In this document: piece after piece, positions 17,401 to 23,601 of the stretch | Layout of the letters: every line of letters starts with the position of its first letter | Numbering within the stretch: position 1 is the stretch's first letter | Source: Prevotellaceae bacterium | Lineage (GTDB): Bacteria > Bacteroidota > Bacteroidia > Bacteroidales > UBA932 | DNA: 32,127 bases | NCBI GenBank assembly: GCA_031257315.1 | Contig: JAIROW010000022.1 | Location: 1-32,127 of the forward strand | Reading direction: 5' to 3' | Notes under the pieces: model-generated | Told to the model about the DNA's origin: nothing | What the model saw: the letters and a program-made list of their open reading frames with translations, nothing else | The model's database searches: none | Translations under genes and position numbers: made by a program

Positions 17401-17722
17401 CAGTACTCCGCCAAATATCGGCTGGACAAATAACGGCGAATGGCTGCGTTACACTGTCAATGTCGAAGAAGCAGGCTACTATGCGTTTGACCTCAAAATA
17501 GCCACAAGCGGTTCCCCAAGTTATTTTCTCGAAATAAACGACGAAAGACAGGGTAACTATTCGCTTACCAGCTGGGGCAGCTGGACTGACTATAAATGGC
17601 ATAACGAAACTTACAACCAGAGCCACATTTATTATCTCGCAAGAGGAAAGAACGTCATAAAGTTCACAACAGGCGGCAGCACAAACCTGATGGAAATGAA
17701 GTTTGTGTTTGACCACAATTAG
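14477..17722 (+). CDS. Giant modular lipoprotein: Big_2, three FGNG+CBM6 units, LamG-like
   Basis: A 1081-residue lipoprotein with a signal ending MTSGC (Cys20). In order: an Ig-like Big_2 domain (33-104, with VTVSSTGLVEAVGLGETNV); FnIII-like module 1 starting ITRFGNGILLRW (107-190); CBM6-like 1 (195-350), the most degenerate; a LamG-like sandwich (353-565); module 2, VTNFGNGTLVSW (575-650); CBM6 2 (655-835, FDCGGEGVAYHDTN); module 3, STLYGNGLRITF (846-920); and CBM6 3 (925-1081, FDYGGEGISFHDND and NNGEWLRYTVNVEEAGYYAFDL). The pair module plus CBM6 also occurs once in the preceding protein, so it arose by duplication. CBM6 2 carries a cysteine-containing insertion (NNCGGNCDGD). No enzyme domain. 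It probably gives multivalent glycan binding at the surface. Confidence 0.85.
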   Translation: MKKLVYLIQILIAAAMTSGCADQIRKDSIENLIYTDKNALKMVFGAKMQLEASPSTAAFHWTSEDASIVTVSSTGLVEAVGLGETNVIISSGDMRKLVPIEVINRLPSVITRFGNGILLRWNDSPVASFVKTDLKYVSQSGEQKTVSAMPADVETFIADYGGELTGAGVYNLSTGAKTLEPVEYAVNDLSLTMTDKSNNIVEARNFDAGGENAAWSDADTLNRTGNRYRANIGDLNCGVEIGAGGDVQMQAGEWLRYTFWVETETEYVFDIEASVLEPSGADCAISIDGGSATAYHLDAVGSEEYCLWYYASYPRQPKQRFHFQRGRHEMKLSVTAGNVNVNRMSFLPRIEMASLTPVLSYNFTDAGDYAKPSTGSVRLEFSYPDSVRAAPSPPQGAAAVRIVKSNRVKIHNPATNPLYTYTMMWDVRIESANMKYALLQTGIDNTNKNDLMIDNVGSIGMENDGSSGEGGRYDGTAPTVISGKWTRIFLTADLSNVENPVIKVYCDGLFAKRITFNDASLSRMQLGELFWIFTDRDGGYENTIDCAGFSFWNSCLTDEQIAAIGALPQSKSKRIKTVTNFGNGTLVSWDEDGRSELTYTNTDNRRVTVVTYELTTILRDFKTGLSYKSFFNGQTVEQQFPDDQIRDLRYTVKPDETCTVDIRNFDCGGEGVAYHDTNETIFALDNNCGGNCDGDMTKGSDYRNEIGDIGCGVDINVDGYIGVFYAGEWLQYTVSAEQEGDYFFDINLSMYSLLYGEKRFVCGVSCNNGEGGAFSTEITDNGSATAFRWYHKENSIRHPLLHLKRGANVIRITILSGEYSDHRYGNLSIKDFSLRHKDLYLPQGIQTSTLYGNGLRITFADQWLYDYELSYIDQNNRQRSLLVNEAALMITDYKSGLGYITRSGGELIPNPTTVSVTDISATVKKSEPCIIRFIDFDYGGEGISFHDNDATNSGRDTYRADIGDFTSSAVDIDGSSTPPNIGWTNNGEWLRYTVNVEEAGYYAFDLKIATSGSPSYFLEINDERQGNYSLTSWGSWTDYKWHNETYNQSHIYYLARGKNVIKFTTGGSTNLMEMKFVFDHN

Positions 17723-17773
17723 TTGACTGACAGTTTGACAGATTTCTAAAAATAGGGCATTGCTTTTTATATT

Positions 17774-17801
17774 GCAGGGACGCGATTTATCGCGTCCCTG
17801 C
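17774..17801. terminator. Perfect 12-bp stem-loop between convergent genes
   Basis: GCAGGGACGCGA and TCGCGTCCCTGC flank TTTA. It lies between the end of the SusCD locus (plus strand, 52 bp upstream) and the end of the LuxR-type regulator (minus strand, 159 bp away), where it could stop transcription from both sides. T-rich stretches, not perfect U-runs, flank it. The ACGCGA core is shared with 4155-4182, so it may be a dispersed palindromic repeat used as a terminator. The remainder of 17723-17959 shows nothing else. Confidence 0.55.
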
Positions 17802-17959
17802 CTTTGTTTCCTGCCTTTGACAATGCGTAACACTAAACGGTTTTCCGCAAATTATAATCAAAAAGAGGCGCTATCAAGCTGTGCTTTTGAAATTTCGGGA
17901 ACAAATATTGGCAAACGTATGCTCGAATTTTTTACAGTCTCTACTCAGTCTGTCAACCG

Positions 17960-18583
17960 TCAATTATTGTCAGACAGGTCGTTGTATGAAAGCAGATTGT
18001 TGAAAACGGCATAAACCGTTAATCCTGAAACTGTTCTGATGCCGGTTTTGCGTGCTATGTTCTTGCGGTGCGAAACAATGGTATGTATGGACAGAAAGCA
18101 CTGTTCGGCTATTTCCCTGTTTGTCATGCCTTTTGCAATTAAAACAAGAATTTCCTTTTCTCTGTCAGACAGGTCAACGTTTTCGCGTCCGGTTCTGATA
18201 CTCAACTCGTCAAATCTTCGCATAATTTGTTGAAGTTTATACACTATTTTGGTCTCGTCTTCGTATATGTCCAGCGTGCTGTTGAAATTTTCGAGAATTT
18301 GAGGAGAAACATATCCGTAAATGATGGCTACAAAAAATGTATGCGGGTGGTTTTCAAACATGTTCCGTATCGAAAACTGTCTGTAAAAACTTATAACCGC
18401 AGGGTTTATAAGCAGTATGTCGAATTGAAGCCCTGTTTTTTCGGCTTCCATAAATAATTCAAAATCACAGAAACAGACAAATACAGTATATTCGGAATTG
18501 CTTTCAATCATCTGTTTCAGCCCTGTCTGAATAACCGGCGAAGGCTCTACAATTATAATTTTCAGATTTGAATCACTGTCCAT
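17960..18583 (-). CDS. LuxR/NarL-type regulator with degenerate receiver domain
   Basis: The track starts at a TTG (18598); the ATG at 18583 gives MDSDSNLKIIIVEPSP, 207 residues, and is preferred. Residues about 7-125 have the pattern of a response-regulator receiver. The phospho-acceptor position reads DILLINPAV, with Asn60 where Asp is expected, and the acidic pocket holds only E13 (IIIVEPSP). The C-terminal LuxR helix-turn-helix (about 139-198) is intact: LSDREKEILVLIAKGMTNREIAE with SIHTIVSHRKNIARKTG. It therefore should bind DNA but is unlikely to be switched by standard phosphorylation. Its start overlaps the end of the RIC-like gene by 11 bp, implying translational coupling and a shared role. 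Targets unknown. Confidence 0.85.
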   Translation of the reverse strand: MDSDSNLKIIIVEPSPVIQTGLKQMIESNSEYTVFVCFCDFELFMEAEKTGLQFDILLINPAVISFYRQFSIRNMFENHPHTFFVAIIYGYVSPQILENFNSTLDIYEDETKIVYKLQQIMRRFDELSIRTGRENVDLSDREKEILVLIAKGMTNREIAEQCFLSIHTIVSHRKNIARKTGIRTVSGLTVYAVFNNLLSYNDLSDNN

Positions 18584-19271
18584 CGAACATATTTTCAATT
18601 CTTGCGACTAATGAAATCAGTATCCTGTCTTCGAGCAGGGTATGTTTGTAGAGGTCAGATTCAAACAGAAAAATATCAATCAGCACGTCGCGACAGTTTT
18701 CGACTGTACATTCAGCGGGTAAATATTTGATTATGATGTTTTTCAAATCGTTCAGCGAAACGTTGATATTGCTGTGGTTGCTTTCGTAGTTTTTGATTCT
18801 GTATTTCGCGTTTTTTTCTTTTTTCAGAAGCGATTCGATGTATGGAAATACTTTTTCCTCCTCATAGTTAAAATGAGTGATAACTTCCTTTCTGTATTTT
18901 TCGCAGAATTTTTTCAGCATTTCACCGTTTTTCAGATGGCAGCAGTCAACCAAGTGCATAATTTTGTCGATAATTTTTGGCATACGTGTTTCAAGATAGT
19001 CCGTATGCGAATTGCGGAGGTATTTTATCAGGTCTTCCATCGGAATCTGCGACATCGAAAGCGCGTCGGGCGTGTAGTCGTCGAAAGTATAAAGGTTGCA
19101 AACCATCAGGAAAAACGAAACCGAAATTCCATGTTTTTCGCATACCTGTTTTACAGAACTTTCGCCAAGTCTGAGACCGATTTCAAAATACGGCAGGACA
19201 TACAGCAGCTGATAGTTTGCAAGTATCAAATCTGCCATTTTCATTTTTTCCGAAAACAAATAATGCTTCAT
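18573..19271 (-). CDS. RIC/YtfE-like di-iron hemerythrin-domain protein
   Basis: A 232-residue cytoplasmic protein. Candidate metal ligands are H89, H112, H133, E137, H166, H210 and E214. The spacings H133-E137, H166-H210 and H210-E214 are the same as those I recall for E. coli YtfE (129-133, 160-204, 204-208), so the hemerythrin-like four-helix bundle should hold a di-iron site. RIC proteins repair iron-sulfur clusters damaged by nitric oxide or oxidants. The N-terminal region resembles the ScdA_N domain, but the usual Cys-Cys pair near residue 30 is absent (FEIGLRLGESSV instead). It lies 3 bp after a DUF4491 gene and overlaps the LuxR-type regulator. It may repair iron centres, or sense oxygen/NO for the regulator. 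Confidence 0.8.
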   Translation of the reverse strand: MKHYLFSEKMKMADLILANYQLLYVLPYFEIGLRLGESSVKQVCEKHGISVSFFLMVCNLYTFDDYTPDALSMSQIPMEDLIKYLRNSHTDYLETRMPKIIDKIMHLVDCCHLKNGEMLKKFCEKYRKEVITHFNYEEEKVFPYIESLLKKEKNAKYRIKNYESNHSNINVSLNDLKNIIIKYLPAECTVENCRDVLIDIFLFESDLYKHTLLEDRILISLVARIENMFDGQ

Positions 19272-19274
19272 TTT

Positions 19275-19595
19275 TTACGTTTTGATTTTAGTTTGTTCTT
19301 TTTTACGTTTTGGAAACCAGCCTTTTTCGACACGTTTTCTCTGCTGAAAAAGTTCGCCGATACCCCAGAACGAGGAGCAGGCAAATACTCCGCATGATGC
19401 CGACAGAATTACGTTGTCGAAAAGCAGCGCTGCAACTGTTCCTCCAATACCCATCATCAAAAATACCCACCAGCATTTTACTCCAAAATAATATTCGCCC
19501 TTGATAACCAGAGGGTGAAAAAGTCCGATCAGCAAAAATGTAATCAGTCCGATAATAATTCCCGTCAAATTGCAGGTTTCTATAAATTGCGTCAT
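19275..19595 (-). CDS. DUF4491 family small membrane protein
   Basis: A 106-residue protein from the ATG at 19595; the track's 19616 start is a TTG with no better support. It has three hydrophobic helices: LTGIIIGLITFLLIGLFHPLVI, CWWVFLMMGIGGTVAALLF and a final one around VILSASCGVFACSSFWGIG. The tail is strongly basic (RKRVEKGWFPKRKKEQTKIKT). Motifs such as GLFHPLVIKGEYYFG and IGELFQQRKRVEKGWFPK are what I remember of DUF4491, a Bacteroidetes/Firmicutes family of unknown function. The gene lies 27 bp after tolC and 3 bp before the RIC-like gene, so the three are almost certainly co-transcribed. Confidence 0.8.
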   Translation of the reverse strand: MTQFIETCNLTGIIIGLITFLLIGLFHPLVIKGEYYFGVKCWWVFLMMGIGGTVAALLFDNVILSASCGVFACSSFWGIGELFQQRKRVEKGWFPKRKKEQTKIKT

Positions 19596-19622
19596 ACAAA
19601 AATTAACAAATATCAATTAATA

Positions 19623-20981
19623 TCAATCAAGTCCTTTAAAATTTTTTCCGTTGTAAAAGTCAAGTATTTTAATGCGAAAAACATAATCGTATTTTGACTG
19701 AATCTGTTCCGAAAGCGCGTTTGTTACGGTAGTTTTTGCTTCGTTGTATTCGTAAACCGTCGATTTGCCCTGCTCGTATTTTTCCTGCGTATATTTCAGC
19801 GACAGCGACGCCGCTTCGACAGATTTGCTCGAAGCCCTGTATTTTTCCATTGCGGCAACGGCGTTTAAATACGCTGTATGTATTTCGCGGTAGAGCGTTT
19901 TTTTTACGCTTTCAAGCGCAAGCTGCTGATTGTCGATATTAAGCCGCGCGTTTCTTATCTGGTTTCGCACCGAAAAACGGTTGAATATCGGGATATTGAG
20001 GTTGAGGCTGACATATTCGCCGCCGTTGTTTTTCAGCTGATTTCCCAGCGATGCGTTTGTATAATCTTTTCCGTACATGTAGAAATAATTTGTTCCGTAA
20101 CCGGCGCTGAGGTTCAGCGTTGGAAAAAGTCCCGAACGGGCAATTCCGAGCGTTCTTTTAGCGCTTTCGAGCCTGTATTCCTGCTCTTTGACAACAGATT
20201 TCAGGGCAACGGCGTTATCAAAAACCGCGTCGGGTGGCGGAATGATGGCGAGACTGTCAAAAATAGCGTCAATTTCCATAATGCTGATATCGAACAGAGC
20301 CGGATTTTCGAGTTCAAGACTTTGGGCAAGGTCGAGCAGCGACAGTGCGACGCTGTTTTTCGCCTGTACCACCGAAAGCTCGTCCTTTGCTGTTTTTGCG
20401 TCCATTTCGGCTAACTGCGACTCAGGCACTCTGCCCGACTGTAACAGTATTTCTGTTCTTTCGCGCATGGTTTGCGTCAGTTTCAACTGTTCTTCGTTGA
20501 CTTTTAAAAGTTCTCTGTTCAGCAGCGCTTGAAGGAAGAGAGATGCTATGTTGAGAGCCAGATTTTCCTTTGCGCTTTCAAGGTTTTCGACGGCGCTCAT
20601 CAGGTCAAACCTGCTTTTTTCTATTTCATTTCCAATTCGGAAACCTGTAAACAGGGGCATTGAACTGCTTATCGACAGGCTGGTGTTCGACTGCGTGCTG
20701 TTTTCGTACAAACCGCTTCGCGTCTGCGTCCGTCCGAAATTCCAGTTTTGACCCGTTCCGGCATTAAGGTTGGGCAAACGGCTGTTTCGAGCTGTATTCA
20801 AATCTGTTTCAGCGCTTTCGCGGCTTAGATCTTTCTGTTTTATAACAATATTATTGCTGATGGCATAACGGATACATTCCTCCAGCGTCCACTGTTTGAC
20901 GGCAACCTGATTCTGGGCATTTGACGCGCAAACTGTCAGTACAGATACAAGAAAAAAAACGGCAATTTTCGACTGTTTCAT
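19623..20981 (-). CDS. TolC-family outer-membrane efflux protein
   Basis: A 452-residue protein of normal TolC-family length. A signal peptide (about 1-22, ending CASNAQ) precedes WTLEECIRYAISNNIVIKQ, the usual OEP start. Two long alternating coiled-coil repeats follow (LNTARNSRLPNLNAGTGQNW early, LGIARSGLFPTLNLSAGYG in the middle), with the beta-barrel strands between them. It forms the trimeric outer-membrane duct of a tripartite efflux or secretion system. It starts 9 bp after the HlyD-type adaptor gene, and the permease gene lies upstream of that. The exported compound is not predictable. Confidence 0.92.
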   Translation of the reverse strand: MKQSKIAVFFLVSVLTVCASNAQNQVAVKQWTLEECIRYAISNNIVIKQKDLSRESAETDLNTARNSRLPNLNAGTGQNWNFGRTQTRSGLYENSTQSNTSLSISSSMPLFTGFRIGNEIEKSRFDLMSAVENLESAKENLALNIASLFLQALLNRELLKVNEEQLKLTQTMRERTEILLQSGRVPESQLAEMDAKTAKDELSVVQAKNSVALSLLDLAQSLELENPALFDISIMEIDAIFDSLAIIPPPDAVFDNAVALKSVVKEQEYRLESAKRTLGIARSGLFPTLNLSAGYGTNYFYMYGKDYTNASLGNQLKNNGGEYVSLNLNIPIFNRFSVRNQIRNARLNIDNQQLALESVKKTLYREIHTAYLNAVAAMEKYRASSKSVEAASLSLKYTQEKYEQGKSTVYEYNEAKTTVTNALSEQIQSKYDYVFRIKILDFYNGKNFKGLD

Positions 20982-20990
20982 CGGTATATT

Positions 20991-22094
20991 CTATTTTTTA
21001 TCTGTTATAACATTTCCTCTCACTTTGTCTTCGGCTGTCAAACCGTTTTTGACTTCGATGTTTACGCCGTCCGACAAACCGATTTCCACATGACGTTTTT
21101 CAAATGTCTGAACTGGTATTTCATCTTTCAGAATATATACAAACGACGAATCGCCCTTAAATTCGAGAGTATTTTCGGGAACGGAAAGCACGCTGTCTGC
21201 CCGTGCAAGTATGATTTCGGCGTTAGCGCTGTAACCAGCCCTGATAAAAACGCCCTCTTTCAACTGCGTTGCCGCCTTGATTTCAAACTGGTTGGCGCCG
21301 CTGGTTTCTATTCCTTTGGGCGAAATATATTCGAGTATCGCGTCCAGCTTAACGTCCTGCAAAGCGCCGATTGTGAGCGTCATTGTCATGCCCTCGCTTA
21401 TGCGCCCGACTTCGGTTTCATCGACGTTGCCAATAAAAATCATGTCGTTCATGTTGGCGACAATCGCAATTGTTGTGCCGTCGTTAAACGTGTTCGACTG
21501 TATCACCGAATTTCCTACTTTGACCGGAACGTCGAGAATCAGCCCGCCGATAGTGGAGCGGATAAGCGTACTGCTGTATTTTGCCGTGCGTTCCGATATT
21601 CCTTCCTTTATTATTTGCAGCGCATCTTTTGCCGTTTCGCTGTTTTCGCGGGCGGTTTTGCAGGCTGTTTCAGAACGTTCGTATTCTTCTTTTGTTACAA
21701 TTCCTTTGGCAAACAGTTTTTTTTGACGCTCAAAATCCTGCGTTGCCTGCGTAAGGTCTATTTCGGCGCTTCGCAGACGCGATTCTGCGTTGTTGAGCGA
21801 AGCAACGTCGGGAATTACCTTTACTTTTGCAATAACTTCTCCGGCGGCAACTTTCTGTCCTGCTTCCCTGTAAACTTCGGCTACAATTCCCGATATTTGA
21901 GGTTTTATAAGGATTTCGTCGCGGGGCGAAATTTTTCCTGTAATAATCGTGCTTTTCTTTATATTTTCCTTTTTTGGCGATACCGTTTCGTATATCAGCT
22001 GTTTGGGTTTCGATTTGCTGTAAAGAAAGTAAAATGTCCAGCCTATCAGGAAAACAACTGTTCCAAGGACAATAAATTTTAATATTTTTTTCAT
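20991..22094 (-). CDS. HlyD/MacA-type periplasmic adaptor subunit
   Basis: The track starts at a TTG (22115); ATG 22094 (MKKILKFIVLGTVVFLIGWTF) gives 367 residues with one N-terminal membrane anchor. Then come a biotinyl-lipoyl-like half-motif (PQISGIVAEVYREAGQKVAAGEVIAKV), an alpha-helical hairpin (AESRLRSAEIDLTQATQDFERQKKLF and onward to about 180), the matching lipoyl half (IRSTIGGLILDVPVKVGNSV), and beta-barrel/membrane-proximal domains. It bridges the inner-membrane transporter and TolC. A strong -7 element at 22174-22181 implies it heads its own transcript, separate from or additional to the permease. The next gene is tolC, 9 bp on. Confidence 0.92.
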   Translation of the reverse strand: MKKILKFIVLGTVVFLIGWTFYFLYSKSKPKQLIYETVSPKKENIKKSTIITGKISPRDEILIKPQISGIVAEVYREAGQKVAAGEVIAKVKVIPDVASLNNAESRLRSAEIDLTQATQDFERQKKLFAKGIVTKEEYERSETACKTARENSETAKDALQIIKEGISERTAKYSSTLIRSTIGGLILDVPVKVGNSVIQSNTFNDGTTIAIVANMNDMIFIGNVDETEVGRISEGMTMTLTIGALQDVKLDAILEYISPKGIETSGANQFEIKAATQLKEGVFIRAGYSANAEIILARADSVLSVPENTLEFKGDSSFVYILKDEIPVQTFEKRHVEIGLSDGVNIEVKNGLTAEDKVRGNVITDKK

Positions 22095-22173
22095 CTGTAT
22101 ATATGTATTTTTCAATTATTAATTTTAATAGATATTATGTAATTCTATACATTTTGCGTTATATTTTATCGCA

Positions 22174-22181
22174 CAAAGGTA
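22174..22181 (-). promoter_or_regulatory. -7 element before the adaptor-tolC-RIC operon
   Basis: On the minus strand TACCTTTG is a perfect TAnnTTTG, followed by TGC. It lies 80 bp before the adaptor ATG in the 132-bp gap after the permease gene. No TTTG is seen 19-21 bp upstream (TTCG-like instead), so the -33 part is weak. Confidence 0.5.
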
Positions 22182-22226
22182 GAAAAATAATTGTTATGCG
22201 TTCGTATTTTTATAATTCAATATTTT

Positions 22227-23477
22227 TTATTCTTCCGACAGAGCTTCTATCGGTTTGATTTTCATGGTTCGAAACGCTGGACCAAGTCCGGCAAAAGTGC
22301 CGAATATTATTATAATAAGGGCAGCGACAATGGCAATGGAGAAGTTAATTTGAAAAACTGTCGCGCCGCTGCTGTTTTCGCTGTTCGCTGCATCGACAAT
22401 TTGCAGAACAAGCACGGCAAACGATATTCCCAGAAATCCGGCAATAGCCGTTATTGTAAAACTTTCGCTGATTATCTGCATCATAATGGAAACCGGACGC
22501 GCCCCGATTGCGCGTCGTATGCCTATTTCCTGCGTCCGTTCGCGCACGGTTACAAGCATTATGTTGCTTACGCCGATAATGCCGGCAAACAGCGTTCCCA
22601 AGCCTACAATCCATGCCAGAATATTGACGCCGAGAAATAGGTTGTTTACCTGTTTGAATATTGTTTCGAGGTTGAACGCATTGACAGCCTGTTTGTCGTG
22701 AGGCGCAATGCTGTGGTTGATTTTCAGAATGGTTTCTACCTGTTGCTGAACTTCGCTTACGGCAACGCCCTGTCTGGCGGTTATGCAGCACATGTCAACA
22801 ATGTCGCCGTAGTTGTATATTTTTTGCATTGTGGTAAATGGAATGGTAATGGTTTCGCGCTTGTCGCCGCCGAAACTGATATTGTCGCTGCCTTCGCCCA
22901 CGCCTGTAACTTTGTAGTAAACGCCGTCGAGGCAGATTTCCTTTCCAACAGGGTCTTCGCCGTGCATGAAAAGAGTTTCGTAAACGCGCGAGCCGATAAA
23001 GCAGACTTTACGATGTTCGATAATGTCGAGGTCGTTCAGGTAGCGTCCGAACGATGTTTTGATTTTGTCGATTTTACTGTAATTGGCATAATTTCCCTGA
23101 ATGTAAAACGTTCCCTTTTTGTCGCCGCGCACGCCGTTATCTGTTCTTGGCGACGACGGTTCGAGTACCGGCGATATTTCGTCGTAGCCTCTGACTTTGT
23201 TTCTGATTATTTCGACGTCGCGGTTGTTGATGCGCCACCAGCGTCCCTTGCGGAAACCTTTGTAAGGTTCGCCGGTTTTGCCGCCCCATACTATGCACGA
23301 ATTGGTTGCATAGCCTCCAACATTTTTCATTATCAGCGCTTCAAGCCCGCGTCCGCCGCCAATAAGGGCAATCAGCATGAATATTCCCCAAAATACTCCA
23401 AAAGCCGTAAGTATGCTGCGGGTTTTGTTGCGGCTTATGGTTATCAGTATTTCGTTCCATCTGTCCAAATCAAACAT
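22227..23477 (-). CDS. MacB/FtsX-type ABC transporter permease
   Basis: A 416-residue inner-membrane protein: N-terminal helix (RNKTRSILTAFGVFWGIFMLIALIG), a large periplasmic MacB_PCD-like domain (about 50-270), then three C-terminal helices of the FtsX domain (LGVNILAWIVGLGTLFAGIIGVSNIMLVTVRERTQEIGIRRAIGA in part). The VRERTQEIGIRRAIGA segment is the hallmark of the cytoplasmic loop that contacts the ATPase. The family couples ATP hydrolysis to periplasmic substrate export through an adaptor and TolC, both encoded next. No ATP-binding subunit is encoded here; the upstream neighbour is a WG-repeat protein, so the ATPase must be elsewhere. Confidence 0.9.
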   Translation of the reverse strand: MFDLDRWNEILITISRNKTRSILTAFGVFWGIFMLIALIGGGRGLEALIMKNVGGYATNSCIVWGGKTGEPYKGFRKGRWWRINNRDVEIIRNKVRGYDEISPVLEPSSPRTDNGVRGDKKGTFYIQGNYANYSKIDKIKTSFGRYLNDLDIIEHRKVCFIGSRVYETLFMHGEDPVGKEICLDGVYYKVTGVGEGSDNISFGGDKRETITIPFTTMQKIYNYGDIVDMCCITARQGVAVSEVQQQVETILKINHSIAPHDKQAVNAFNLETIFKQVNNLFLGVNILAWIVGLGTLFAGIIGVSNIMLVTVRERTQEIGIRRAIGARPVSIMMQIISESFTITAIAGFLGISFAVLVLQIVDAANSENSSGATVFQINFSIAIVAALIIIIFGTFAGLGPAFRTMKIKPIEALSEE

Positions 23478-23601
23478 ATTTATTTTTCTATAGTTTTTGT
23501 CTGTAATTTATATATATACAATATTATTGCGGTCAGTGTTCACTGCCGTCTGTATATTCTGTTGTAAGTTTATTTAGTAATATAGTTACTGAAAATTTTT
23601 T

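Noticed and set aside
17760-18014. 84-aa plus-strand ORF across the hairpin
   Set aside because: The LQGRDLSRPC string is the translation of the palindrome, and the rest overlaps the regulator on the other strand.
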